Positions 14,763-22,909 of a stretch of 23,461 nt of DNA are shown in pieces (position 1 is the first letter of the stretch; the number at the start of each line of letters is the position of its first letter). Both the position numbers and the translations under genes were made by a program. The DNA is from JAYQUR01 sp038133505 (GTDB taxonomy: Bacteria > Pseudomonadota > Alphaproteobacteria > MPNO01 > UBA830), in contig JAYPTI010000031.1 of assembly GCA_038133505.1 (NCBI GenBank), positions 1-23,461 of the forward strand, in the 5' to 3' direction. A model generated the notes under the pieces. The model was not told where the DNA came from, did not search any database, and saw only the letters and a list, made by a program, of their open reading frames with translations.

Positions 14763-16046
14763 ATGCGACACCGACTTTCACTGCTGAATCTGGTCCCGGC
14801 CCTTGCGGTGCTGACGGCGCTCGCCTTGCCGGCGCCGAGCAACTCCCAGGAGGTGCAGCGGATCGCCGCGATCGTCAACGACGAGGTTATCTCGGCCTAC
14901 GATCTGGAGAGCCGGATGCGTCTCGTTCTGTTCTCGACCCGCCTGCCCAACACCCCGGAGGTCCGCAGGCGGATCCTCCAGCAGGTTCTCCGGTCCCTCA
15001 TCGACGAAAAGCTGCAGTTGCAGGAAGCGCGGCGCCGCAATATTTCGGTCAGTCGACGCGACCTGAGCCGCGCGACGGAATCGATCGAAAGGCAGAACGG
15101 CATCCCGCGCGGCAAGATGGACGAGTTTCTCGACCGGAACGGCGTTCCCAAAGACGCGATGAGCGAGCAGATGCGGGCGACGATCGCCTGGAGCAAGCTT
15201 TTGGGCCGTCGTATCCGTCCGAGAATTACGATAGGCGAGGACGAAATCGACGAGGTGCTGGAACGCATCAAGACCCGACAGGGACAGACAGAGTACCGGA
15301 TCGCCGAAATCGCGCTCTCGGTCGACAGCCCGGATGAAGAGGCCCGCGTCCGCAGCACCGCAGAACGCATCACCGACCAGATTCGAAAAGGCGCCAATTT
15401 CGCGGCCATTGCCCGGCAGTTTTCCGAAAGCCCGACTGCCGCCGTCGGGGGCGACCTGGGCTGGATCCACGAAGCCGAGCTCGACCCGTCCCTGAGCAAG
15501 GCCGTGCCCAATCTCCGGCGCGGCGAAATGAGCCCTCCAATCAAGACCGTGTCCGGATACCGGATTGTGACACTGCTGGATTCCCGCAAGATCGCCGTCG
15601 GTGAGTCGACGCCCGAGACGGTCGACCTGCGCCAGATATTTTTGCCCGTATCCGAGGGGTCCGGCGGCGCGGCAGTCGCGTCGCAAATCGACCTCGCGCG
15701 GACCCTGAGCGGAACTGCCGAAAACTGCAGCGACTTCGAGGGATTGGCGAAGGAAGTAGGGTCGCCGCGGCCACCGTCGCTCGGAAAGTTCGAGGTTGCG
15801 AATCTCTCGCCGACGATCCGCGGCGTCGTCCAGGACGTCCCGGCCGGCAAGGTCAGCGCACCGGTCCAGTTGCCCGACGGCGTTCTCGTGCTGATGGTCT
15901 GCAACCGGGCCGGGGGCGGCACCACGATAAAGCTGCCGCCGCGCGAGGATGTCGCCGATCAGCTTCTGCGCAACCGCCTGTCGCTTATGGCACGGCGCTA
16001 CCTTCGCGATCTCCGGTTGTCGGCGGTGATCGATATCCGGATCTGA
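14763..16046 (+). CDS. surA: Periplasmic chaperone and peptidyl-prolyl isomerase SurA
   Basis: A 427-residue exported chaperone for outer-membrane proteins, including LptD. The signal peptide is MRHRLSLLNLVPALAVLTAL with cleavage near residue 29, followed by EVQRIAAIVNDEVISAYDLESRMRL, the SurA N-domain hallmark. One well-formed parvulin domain lies at about residues 175–275 (FAAIARQFSESPTAAVGGDLGWI), and a second, degenerate one follows (LRQIFLPVSEG to LMVCNRAG). I place the start at ATG 14763; in-frame TTG 14703 and ATG 14706 would add about 20 residues ahead of the signal peptide. None of these starts has a good Shine-Dalgarno. It is 66 bp after lptD and 4 bp before pdxA. Confidence 0.9.
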   Translation: MRHRLSLLNLVPALAVLTALALPAPSNSQEVQRIAAIVNDEVISAYDLESRMRLVLFSTRLPNTPEVRRRILQQVLRSLIDEKLQLQEARRRNISVSRRDLSRATESIERQNGIPRGKMDEFLDRNGVPKDAMSEQMRATIAWSKLLGRRIRPRITIGEDEIDEVLERIKTRQGQTEYRIAEIALSVDSPDEEARVRSTAERITDQIRKGANFAAIARQFSESPTAAVGGDLGWIHEAELDPSLSKAVPNLRRGEMSPPIKTVSGYRIVTLLDSRKIAVGESTPETVDLRQIFLPVSEGSGGAAVASQIDLARTLSGTAENCSDFEGLAKEVGSPRPPSLGKFEVANLSPTIRGVVQDVPAGKVSAPVQLPDGVLVLMVCNRAGGGTTIKLPPREDVADQLLRNRLSLMARRYLRDLRLSAVIDIRI

Positions 16047-16050
16047 TCCC

Positions 16051-17076
16051 GTGACCGAAACTCTCCCTGTCGCCGTCACAATGGGGGATCCCGCCGGGAT
16101 CGGCGGCGAAATCGCCCTGATGGCGTGGCGCGATTTCCGAACCGAGCTGCCGCCGTTCTTCCTGTTGGACGATCCCGAACGGCTCGCGCGACTGAGCGAA
16201 CGAACGGGGATCGACTGCCCGATCCGCACGATCGGCACGGCGGCGGAAGCCGTGGAGACCTGCGAGACCGCGCTTCCCGTAGTCCCCCTATCCCGCCCCG
16301 TTGCCTCGCTTCCCGGCGACGACAGCACTCGGGATGGCGCCATGGTGATCGAATCGATCGACCGCGCGATCGATGCGGCGCTCGCGGGAGAGGCGGCAGG
16401 CATGGCAACCTCCCCGATCCAGAAAAGTCGTCTCTATGCGGCCGGTTTCACGGCGCCGGGGCATACCGAGTATCTTGGCGAGCGGGCGGGCCTTCCCGCG
16501 CCCCCCGTGATGCTGCTGGCCGGCCCGCACCTCAAGGTCGTTCCCGTCACGATCCATCTGTCGATCCGCGACGCGGTCGAGGCGCTGACCGAAGCCGAAA
16601 TCGTCCGCACGTTGGAGATCACGAATGCGTCGCTCAAATACGATTTCGGCATATCGGCGCCGCGCATCGCCGTCTCTGGCCTCAACCCTCATGCCGGCGA
16701 AGCCGGTCACATGGGCCGGGAGGAAATCGACATCATCGCGCCGGCGATCGAAAAAGTCCGGGCGCAAGGCGCGAACGTCGTGGGGCCCCTTGCGGGCGAC
16801 ACGATGTTTCATGCCGCGGCGCGGAAAACGTACGACGTCGCTGTCTGCATGTATCACGACCAGGCGCTGATCCCGATGAAGACGCTCGATTTCGACAACG
16901 GCGTGAACGTCTCCGTGGGCCTGCCGTTCGTCCGCACGTCGCCCGATCACGGGACGGCCTACATTATCGCGGGCACCGCGACCGCGAACCCGACAAGCCT
17001 GGTGTCGGCCATCCGGATGGCGGCAGACATCTACCGGTGCCGAAAGCAGGCCGACGCGTCCGCGGCCCTTGCCTGA
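16051..17076 (+). CDS. pdxA: 4-hydroxythreonine-4-phosphate dehydrogenase
   Basis: A 341-residue NAD-dependent enzyme of pyridoxal phosphate synthesis; it oxidises 4-phosphohydroxy-L-threonine, and the product feeds PdxJ. VTMGDPAGIGGEI opens the protein. The three metal-binding histidines are present at H169 (VTIHLSIRD), H214 (LNPHAGEAGHMG) and H269 (CMYHDQALIPMKTL). The C-terminal VGLPFVRTSPDHGTAY motif is intact. It starts at GTG 16051, four bases after surA, without a strong ribosome site, and overlaps rsmA by eight bases, so all three are probably on one message. Length is slightly above the E. coli enzyme. Confidence 0.95.
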   Translation: MTETLPVAVTMGDPAGIGGEIALMAWRDFRTELPPFFLLDDPERLARLSERTGIDCPIRTIGTAAEAVETCETALPVVPLSRPVASLPGDDSTRDGAMVIESIDRAIDAALAGEAAGMATSPIQKSRLYAAGFTAPGHTEYLGERAGLPAPPVMLLAGPHLKVVPVTIHLSIRDAVEALTEAEIVRTLEITNASLKYDFGISAPRIAVSGLNPHAGEAGHMGREEIDIIAPAIEKVRAQGANVVGPLAGDTMFHAAARKTYDVAVCMYHDQALIPMKTLDFDNGVNVSVGLPFVRTSPDHGTAYIIAGTATANPTSLVSAIRMAADIYRCRKQADASAALA

Positions 17077-17923
17077 TCTCGCCGCCCTTCCGCCGCTGCG
17101 CGAGGTTATTGCGGCGTACGGCCTGTCGGCGCGGAAGTCGCTCGGCCAGAACTTCCTCCTAGACCTGAACGTAACCCGCCGGATCGCGCGAGAAGCGCGG
17201 CCGTTCGACGGGACCACCGTGCTGGAGATCGGACCGGGACCGGGCGGGCTCACCCGGGCTGTGCTCGAGGAAGGCGCGGAGCGAGTCGTCGCCGTCGAAA
17301 GGGACGAACGCTGTCTCGGCGCCCTCGCCGACATCGCCGCCGCTGCCGGGGAACGGTTGACGATCCGCGAAGGCGATGCGCTTAAGCTCGGCCTCGACGC
17401 TTTGGCGGCGGAATTCGGACGGCTGAAGGTCGTCGCGAACCTTCCCTACAATGTAGCGACGCCGCTGCTAATCGGCTGGCTAGGGCGCGTCGAACTTTTC
17501 GACGGATTCACGCTGATGTTCCAGAAGGAGGTCGCCGACCGGCTGGCGGCGCACCCGGGCACCAAGGCATACGGGCGGCTGTCGATCGCCGCGCAGTGGC
17601 GCTGCAACGTCAGGACCGTCATGACGCTTTCGCCCCGGGCTTTCGTGCCGCCGCCCAAGGTCGCCTCCGCGGTAGTGAGCTTGATCCCGCGCACCGCGCC
17701 GGTCGCGCCCGCAGACCCCGTCTTGCTGGAAAAGGTCGTCGCCGCTGCCTTCGGCCAGCGCCGCAAGATGCTGCGCGCGTCTCTGCGCGGGCTCGATATC
17801 GATATCGAGGCGTGCGGCATCGATCCGGAAGCGCGGGCGGAGACGCTGACGATCGAGGAATTCTGCCGTCTGGCGGAAAAACTGCGGGAAAAGCGCTTCA
17901 GCGCCCCTCACGGAGACGCTTGA
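17069..17923 (+). CDS. rsmA: 16S rRNA (adenine-N6,N6)-dimethyltransferase
   Basis: A 284-residue SAM-dependent methyltransferase (KsgA) that dimethylates the two adjacent adenines in the 3'-terminal hairpin of 16S rRNA during 30S assembly. Motifs are RKSLGQNFLLDLN (23–34), the SAM loop VLEIGPGPGGLT (51–62), VAVERDE and the catalytic NLPY (124–127), then PPPKVASAVV. It starts at TTG 17069, giving PDLAALPPLREVI, the expected family N-terminus, and overlaps pdxA by eight bases. Its last 26 bases overlap the end of gmk on the other strand. No terminator is visible between the two convergent genes. Confidence 0.95.
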   Translation: MPDLAALPPLREVIAAYGLSARKSLGQNFLLDLNVTRRIAREARPFDGTTVLEIGPGPGGLTRAVLEEGAERVVAVERDERCLGALADIAAAAGERLTIREGDALKLGLDALAAEFGRLKVVANLPYNVATPLLIGWLGRVELFDGFTLMFQKEVADRLAAHPGTKAYGRLSIAAQWRCNVRTVMTLSPRAFVPPPKVASAVVSLIPRTAPVAPADPVLLEKVVAAAFGQRRKMLRASLRGLDIDIEACGIDPEARAETLTIEEFCRLAEKLREKRFSAPHGDA

Positions 17924-18536
17924 CGAAATCAGTCAGGCCGATCTGGCGCTCCCGCTTGCTGCGCTCTGCGGAAAGGATCGCCTGCACGCGCCGCACGCTC
18001 TCCTCGATTTCGTAGTTGATGATTATGTAGTCGTATTCGGGCCAGTGACTGATTTCGTCGGGGGCCTTCGCCATCCGGGCCTCGACGACCTCTTCCGGAT
18101 CCTGAGCCCGGGCCCGGAGACGCCGCGCCAGCTCCTCGGTCGACGGCGGCAGGATGAAGACGCTCGCCAGATCGTCGCGCGCCGACTGCTTCAACTGCTG
18201 TTCGCCCTGCCAGTCGATGTCGAATAGCACGTCGCGCCCGGCTGACAACGCCTCCTCGACAGGCCCCTGGGGGGTTCCGTAATAGTGATCGAAGACCTTT
18301 GCGTGCTCCAGCAGCTCCTGCCGGTTGAGCATCAGGTTGAATTCGGTCGGGTCGATGAAATAGTAGTCGACGCCGTCGACCTCTCCCGGCCGCATGGGGC
18401 GGGTCGTCACGGAGACGGAAAGCGACAGGTTCTCCTCCCGTTCGAGCAGCATCCGCGAGATCGTGGTCTTGCCGGCGCCGGACGGCGACGACAGAACCAG
18501 CATCAAACCCCGCCGCTCGACATCTCCGTCAACCAT
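17898..18536 (-). CDS. gmk: Guanylate kinase
   Basis: A 212-residue kinase that converts GMP to GDP with ATP. The P-loop SSPSGAGKTT is at 16–25, followed by SVSVTTRPMRPGEVDGVDYYFI (GMP binding), the YYGTP stretch and VLFDIDWQGEQQL. The ATG at 18536 has AGGGGG about 6 nt upstream; an in-frame ATG at 18503 would give a shorter form starting MLVLSSPSG. It is 10 bp downstream of yicC and probably co-transcribed with it, a common pairing. The 3' end overlaps rsmA by 26 bases tail to tail. Confidence 0.96.
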   Translation of the reverse strand: MVDGDVERRGLMLVLSSPSGAGKTTISRMLLEREENLSLSVSVTTRPMRPGEVDGVDYYFIDPTEFNLMLNRQELLEHAKVFDHYYGTPQGPVEEALSAGRDVLFDIDWQGEQQLKQSARDDLASVFILPPSTEELARRLRARAQDPEEVVEARMAKAPDEISHWPEYDYIIINYEIEESVRRVQAILSAERSKRERQIGLTDFVKRLREGR

Positions 18537-18546
18537 TCATCGCCCC

Positions 18547-19428
18547 CTATTCGACATTCTGGATCTGCTCCCGGAAGCGTTCGATCGACGCCTTCAGGTC
18601 GAGGCCGATCCGCGTGAGCTCGAGATCGGAGGATTTCGAGCAGAGCGTGTTGGCCTCCCGGTTAAGTTCCTGGCAGAGGAAATCGAGCCGCCGGCCGACG
18701 GCGCCGCCCTCATCGATCCGCTCGCGGGCGGAAGCGACGTGGGCCGTCAGCCGGTCGAGTTCCTCGCGGACGTCGCCGCGCGCAACGATCAGCGCGATTT
18801 CCTGTGCAAGCCGTTCCTCGGAAACGGTCGCTTCGTCTCCCAACAGCTCGGCGATCTGTTCGCGAAGCCGCTCCGAGCGCTTCTCGGGCTGCATGGACGC
18901 CAAATCCGCCGCATCGGCGGTCAGGGCGTCGATCCTGTCGAGGTGGTCGGTGACGATCGCTTCCAGACGCGCGCCCTCCTCGTCCCGCGCGGCGCCCAGC
19001 GCGTCCAGCAGCTTCTCGAAATCGCCGTAGATTGCGCTTTGCCGGCGCTCCGCTGCGTCCGCGTCGTCGCCTTCCTCTTCCGAAACCTCGATGACCCCTC
19101 GTACGGAAAGCAGCGTCTCGATGTCCGGCGCGGCGTCTCCCCGATACTCGCGCACCAGTTTCAGGACGCTGTCGAGAACGTAACGGTTGATGTCGATGCG
19201 AGGCGGCAGATCGGGGCGATGAAGGGTCAGATTGACCGACAGGTTGCCGCGCGAGAATTTCTTGCCGGCGGCGGTGCGGGCCGCCGCCTCAAGACCGTCG
19301 AGCCCCGGCGGCAGCCGGAAGCGCAGATCGAGCCCGCGCGCGTTGACGCTCTTGACCTCCCATGCCCAGCTATAGCCGTCGGCAGCGCCGTCGAGCCGGG
19401 CGAAGCCGGTCATGCTGGATATCGACAC
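18547..19428 (-). CDS. yicC: YicC/YloC family endoribonuclease
   Basis: A 293-residue protein of the YicC family, described in E. coli and Bacillus as endoribonucleases. SISSMTGFAR at the N-terminus, WEVKSVNARGLDLRFRLP and GKKFSRGNLSVNLTL are hallmarks, and the C-terminal EGGAVGRRLDFLCQELNREANTLCSKSSD block is the most conserved part. It starts at GTG 19428 with GAGG just upstream; beginning at ATG 19413 would remove the first residues. A possible -10 GATAAT lies on the - strand at 19460–19455. It leads yicC–gmk and is divergent from the SDR gene. Confidence 0.93.
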   Translation of the reverse strand: MSISSMTGFARLDGAADGYSWAWEVKSVNARGLDLRFRLPPGLDGLEAAARTAAGKKFSRGNLSVNLTLHRPDLPPRIDINRYVLDSVLKLVREYRGDAAPDIETLLSVRGVIEVSEEEGDDADAAERRQSAIYGDFEKLLDALGAARDEEGARLEAIVTDHLDRIDALTADAADLASMQPEKRSERLREQIAELLGDEATVSEERLAQEIALIVARGDVREELDRLTAHVASARERIDEGGAVGRRLDFLCQELNREANTLCSKSSDLELTRIGLDLKASIERFREQIQNVE

Positions 19429-19572
19429 CGCAGCCTCATTTTTTCGAACGTCTGATTATCGGGGCATCCGTGGATGGGGACATCCTGACCCGGTCTCCGT
19501 TGCAGATTGCTGGCAGCGTCGGTTCGGCGCCGCTAAGGTTGCGCCGTTTTAGCACCATCGTCTCCGGTTGTC
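19429..19572. promoter_or_regulatory. Divergent region between yicC and the SDR gene
   Basis: This 144-bp region must drive both genes. Toward yicC, GATAAT (plus-strand 19455–19460, reading ATTATC) is a good -10 giving a leader of about 20 nt, but no matching -35 was found 16–18 bp upstream. Toward the SDR gene no convincing promoter or Shine-Dalgarno was seen. No hairpin stands out. Confidence 0.3.
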
Positions 19573-20343
19573 GTGAATCGCAGATCCTCGCCCGCACACG
19601 TCCTCATCACCGGCGCCTCGAGCGGCATCGGCGCCGCACTGGCGCGCAGCTTTTCGTCCGACAGCACGCATCTCACCCTCATGGGACGCGCCGGCGCCCG
19701 CCTCAAAGCCGTGGCTGACGATTGCCGCGCCGCCGGCGCCGAAACCGACATTGCGGTCGCCGACGTGACTGACAAGGGGGCAATGCGGTTGGCGATCGAA
19801 AGCGCGGACCGCCGTCACCCCCTCGATTGCGTAATCGCCAACGCGGGCATATCGGCCGGGACGGACGGCGGTGCGGAATCTGCAGATCAGGTCGAGCGCA
19901 TATTCGCCGTGAACGTCGACGGCGTCCTCAACACCGTCGCCCCGGCGCTGGATGCGATGCGCCGGCACGGAAAAGGCCAGGTCGCGATCATGTCCTCGCT
20001 CGCGGGCTTCTTCGGGTTTCCGGGCGCGCCCGCCTACTGTGCGTCGAAAGCCGCCGTTCGTGTCTGGGGTGAGGGCCTCCGAAGCGATCTAGCGCGGAAC
20101 GGTATCGGCCTGACCGTCATTTGCCCGGGCTTCGTGCGATCGCCGATGACAGACGGGAACGATTTCCCGATGCCGTTCCTGATGGGCGCCGACCGCGCCT
20201 CCCTGATCATTCGACGCGGGCTCGCCCGGAACCGGGCGCGGATTGCATTCCCGCTGCGGATGTACGCAGCGGTCAGGTTCGTGGCGGCATTGCCGCCGTC
20301 CTGGCGCGACAGGCTGATCTCGGACCCGCCCCGCAAGCCATAG
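19573..20343 (+). CDS. Short-chain dehydrogenase/reductase, substrate unknown
   Basis: A 256-residue classical SDR with a complete NAD(P)-binding and catalytic set: TGASSGIG at 13–20, NAG at 90–92, S142 in MSSLAGFFG, and YCASK with Y155 and K159. R39 after strand 2 (MGRAGARL) suggests NADP(H), though this is inference. The substrate cannot be read from the sequence. It starts at GTG 19573 without a visible ribosome site. It stands alone on the + strand between yicC and mltG, and stops 8 bp from the mltG stop, convergent. In the usual alphaproteobacterial order mltG and yicC are neighbours, so this gene looks inserted. Confidence 0.85.
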   Translation: MNRRSSPAHVLITGASSGIGAALARSFSSDSTHLTLMGRAGARLKAVADDCRAAGAETDIAVADVTDKGAMRLAIESADRRHPLDCVIANAGISAGTDGGAESADQVERIFAVNVDGVLNTVAPALDAMRRHGKGQVAIMSSLAGFFGFPGAPAYCASKAAVRVWGEGLRSDLARNGIGLTVICPGFVRSPMTDGNDFPMPFLMGADRASLIIRRGLARNRARIAFPLRMYAAVRFVAALPPSWRDRLISDPPRKP

Positions 20344-20351
20344 CAAAGCCG

Positions 20352-21341
20352 CTATTTCGCATTCTTCTGGCGCTGAAGGCGCCGCCAGCGCGCGACATTC
20401 CGGTTGTGTTCGTTCAGCGTACGCGCGAAGGCATGACCGCCGGTACCGTCGGCGACGAAATAATATTCGTTCGTGCTGAGCGGTTTGACCGCCGCCTCGA
20501 GCGCAGCCCGGCCGGGGTTTGCGACCGGCCCGGGCGGGAGGCCGCCGTTCTCATACGTGTTGTAGGGGGAATCGACCTTAAGGTCGGTGGAGGTGAGCGG
20601 CCTGTCGAGGAGCTGCCGGCCGGACGTGACGGCATAGGCGACGGTGGGATCGGACTGGAGCCGCATGCCGCGGCGCAGCCGGTTGTGAAAAACCGCCGAT
20701 ATGCGCGCGCGCTCGGCGTCGATGCCCGTTTCGCGCTCGATGATAGACGCGAGCACGAGCGCCTCCTCCGGCGTCCGGATCGCGATATCGGGTGAGCGGT
20801 CGCGCCAGACTTCGTCCAACGCCTTATGCATCGCGGCTTCCATGCGCCCGATCACGGCGCGCCTGTCGTCGCCGTAGGAATAGAAGTAGGTCTCCGGCAG
20901 CAGCTTTCCGTCGGGCGGTGTCGCGCTGACATCGCCAGACAGGCCGTCTGCGGCTTCGACGATCTTCACCACGTCGGCGGACAGCAGACCCTCCGGGACG
21001 GTCAGGCGTCGGACCACCATTTCGCCGCTGACGAGATGGTTTGCCACCTCGCGCATGGACATGCCGGGGGCAAAGGCGAATTCGCCCGCGCGAAAGCGCC
21101 GGCCGAGACCGAGATAGCGCGCGCCGAGGACGAACAGTGTCCGGTTGGAGACGATGCCGGCACTTTCGAGCTGGCGGGCGACCGACCGAATGCCCGAGCC
21201 TTTGGCGACGATGACGACCTTCTCGGCGCCAAGCGGTCCCGGTTCGGTGAACGTCCGCCATCCCCAATAGCCGACCCCCGCCCCGATCAGGGCGGCAACG
21301 GCAATTGCAATCAGAAGAAACCGGACGGCGAACCGCCGCAT
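20352..21341 (-). CDS. mltG: Endolytic murein transglycosylase MltG
   Basis: A 329-residue inner-membrane lytic transglycosylase (YceG) thought to cut nascent glycan strands and act as a terminator of peptidoglycan polymerisation. There is one N-terminal helix (about residues 5–27), a LysM-like part (GSGIRSVARQLESAGI at 48–63), then the YceG domain with LPETYFYSYGDD and the catalytic-region ASIIERETG (198–206) followed by VFHNRLRRGMRLQSDPTVAYA. The ATG at 21341 lies 7 bp after the fabF stop, with no clear ribosome site, so translation may be coupled to fabF. It is last in fabG–acpP–fabF–mltG. Confidence 0.95.
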   Translation of the reverse strand: MRRFAVRFLLIAIAVAALIGAGVGYWGWRTFTEPGPLGAEKVVIVAKGSGIRSVARQLESAGIVSNRTLFVLGARYLGLGRRFRAGEFAFAPGMSMREVANHLVSGEMVVRRLTVPEGLLSADVVKIVEAADGLSGDVSATPPDGKLLPETYFYSYGDDRRAVIGRMEAAMHKALDEVWRDRSPDIAIRTPEEALVLASIIERETGIDAERARISAVFHNRLRRGMRLQSDPTVAYAVTSGRQLLDRPLTSTDLKVDSPYNTYENGGLPPGPVANPGRAALEAAVKPLSTNEYYFVADGTGGHAFARTLNEHNRNVARWRRLQRQKNAK

Positions 21342-21348
21342 CGGCCGA

Positions 21349-22623
21349 TCAGGACGCCTCTTTGAAGATCAGCGAGGCGTTGGTGCCGCCGAACCCGAAC
21401 GAATTCGACAGCGCAGCCGAGACCTTCCGTTCCTTCGCCGTCTTGGGCACCAGATCGATATCGCAGCCGTCCGACGGATTTTCGAGATTGAGCGTCGGGG
21501 GGACGACATCGGCCCCGATGGCCTTGATGGAGAAGATCGCTTCGACCGCGCCGGCCGCGCCGAGCAGGTGGCCGATCGCGGACTTCGTCGACGACATCGA
21601 AATCTTGTAGGCGTGATCGCCGAAGAGCCGTTTCACGGCACCGAGTTCGATTTCGTCTCCGACCGGCGTCGACGTGCCGTGCGCGTTTACGTAGTCGATA
21701 TCTTCCACGGTCATCCCGGCGTTCCGCAGCGCCGCCTTCATGGCGCGGAATCCGCCGTTGCCGTCCTCGGGCGGCGAGGTGATGTGATAGGCATCACCCG
21801 ACAGGCCGTAACCGGCAACCTCAGCATAGATGCGGGCGCCGCGCGCTTTCGCATGTTCGTACTCCTCGAGCACGACGACGCCGGCGCCTTCGCCCATCAC
21901 GAAACCGTCGCGGTCCTTGTCCCACGGACGGGACGCCCGCTGCGGTTCGTCGTTGAAATTGGACGACAGCGCGCGCGCCGCCGCGAAACCGGCGATCCCG
22001 AGCCGGCAGATCGCCGCTTCGGAGCCTCCCGCGATCATTACGTCGGCGTCGCCGAAGCCGATCAGGCGCGAGGCATCGCCGATGGCATGCGCGCCGGTCG
22101 AGCACGCCGTCACGGGCGCATGGTTCGGACCCTTGAAGCCGTATTTGATCGACACCTGCCCGGAGGCGAGGTTGATCAGGCTGGACGGAATGAAGAACGG
22201 CGATATCCGGCGAGGCCCCTTCTCCTTCAGGAGAAGCGATGCCTCGGCGATCGTCTCGAGACCGCCGATGCCGGAACCGATCATCACGCCGGTGCGCTCG
22301 AAGTCCTCTTCGGACTCCGGCGCCCAGCCCGAATCGGCGATCGCCTCGTCCGCCGCGCCGATCGCGAAGATGATGAAATCGTCCATCTTGCGCTGATCTT
22401 TCGGCGGGACCACCTCGTCGGGATTGAACGAGCCGGTCGCGCTGTCGCCGATCGGTACCTGACAGGCGATCTTGACGGACAGGTCTTCCACGTCGAACGA
22501 CTGGATCGCACCCGCTCCGGATTCGCTGTTAAGCAGACGGTTCCAGACGTTCTGAACGCCCACGCCCAGGGGCGTAACCGCACCGACGCCGGTAACGACG
22601 ACTCGTCTCAATGCCATGGCCAT
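21349..22623 (-). CDS. fabF: Beta-ketoacyl-ACP synthase II
   Basis: A 424-residue condensing enzyme that elongates acyl-ACP with malonyl-ACP. The Cys-His-His triad is present: C174 in TACSTGAHAIG, H315 in VNAHGTSTPVGD and H352 in SAIGHLLGAAG, together with the C-terminal NSFGFGGTNASL. Two ATGs (22623 and 22617) lie two codons apart; either fits MALRRVVVTGVGAVTPLG. It is 49 bp after acpP, with a hairpin between them, and 7 bp before mltG. This is the standard fab cluster order. Confidence 0.97.
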   Translation of the reverse strand: MAMALRRVVVTGVGAVTPLGVGVQNVWNRLLNSESGAGAIQSFDVEDLSVKIACQVPIGDSATGSFNPDEVVPPKDQRKMDDFIIFAIGAADEAIADSGWAPESEEDFERTGVMIGSGIGGLETIAEASLLLKEKGPRRISPFFIPSSLINLASGQVSIKYGFKGPNHAPVTACSTGAHAIGDASRLIGFGDADVMIAGGSEAAICRLGIAGFAAARALSSNFNDEPQRASRPWDKDRDGFVMGEGAGVVVLEEYEHAKARGARIYAEVAGYGLSGDAYHITSPPEDGNGGFRAMKAALRNAGMTVEDIDYVNAHGTSTPVGDEIELGAVKRLFGDHAYKISMSSTKSAIGHLLGAAGAVEAIFSIKAIGADVVPPTLNLENPSDGCDIDLVPKTAKERKVSAALSNSFGFGGTNASLIFKEAS

Positions 22624-22645
22624 GCTTTCGGGCTGGCGGCTTGGC

Positions 22646-22665
22646 GCCGTCCGGGAACGGACGGC
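22646..22665 (-). other. Intercistronic hairpin between acpP and fabF
   Basis: A perfect 7-bp inverted repeat, GCCGTCC and GGACGGC, with a 6-nt loop, lies in the 49-bp gap just after the acpP stop. No T run follows on the - strand, so it is not a classical terminator. It could stabilise the 3' end of a processed acpP message or partly attenuate read-through into fabF. Confidence 0.5.
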
Positions 22666-22672
22666 AGCCGCG

Positions 22673-22909
22673 TCAGCCCTGGTTGTCCTCGATGAAGGAA
22701 ATCGCGTCCTTCACGGTGAGAATCTTCTCGGCGGCGTCATCCGGAATTTCGCAGCCGAATTCCTCTTCGAACGCCATCACGAGTTCAACCGTGTCGAGGC
22801 TGTCCGCGCCCAGATCGTCGATGAAGCTCGCATTCTCGGTCACCTTGCCCTCGTCGACGCCGAGGTGCTCGACAACGATCTTTTTCACGCGATCTGCGGT
22901 ATCACTCAT
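22673..22909 (-). CDS. acpP: Acyl carrier protein
   Basis: A 78-residue acidic four-helix carrier that holds growing acyl chains on 4'-phosphopantetheine. The attachment serine is S37 in the GADSLDTVELVM motif. The AFEEEFGCEIPDDAAEKI stretch is typical of fatty-acid ACP. The ATG at 22909 has AGGGA about 9 nt upstream, a good site for an abundant protein. It lies between fabG and fabF; the 157-bp gap upstream leaves room for a separate promoter. Confidence 0.97.
   Translation of the reverse strand: MSDTADRVKKIVVEHLGVDEGKVTENASFIDDLGADSLDTVELVMAFEEEFGCEIPDDAAEKILTVKDAISFIEDNQG

Noticed and set aside
14778..16403. A 541-codon open frame on the - strand opposite surA and pdxA
   Set aside because: It crosses two well-identified genes and shows no family motif; high GC content makes long antisense frames common here.
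20340..20355. ATAGC/GCTAT inverted repeat between SDR and mltG as a terminator
   Set aside because: Only 5 bp, AT-containing and without a T run; it is formed mostly by the two stop codons and nearby bases.
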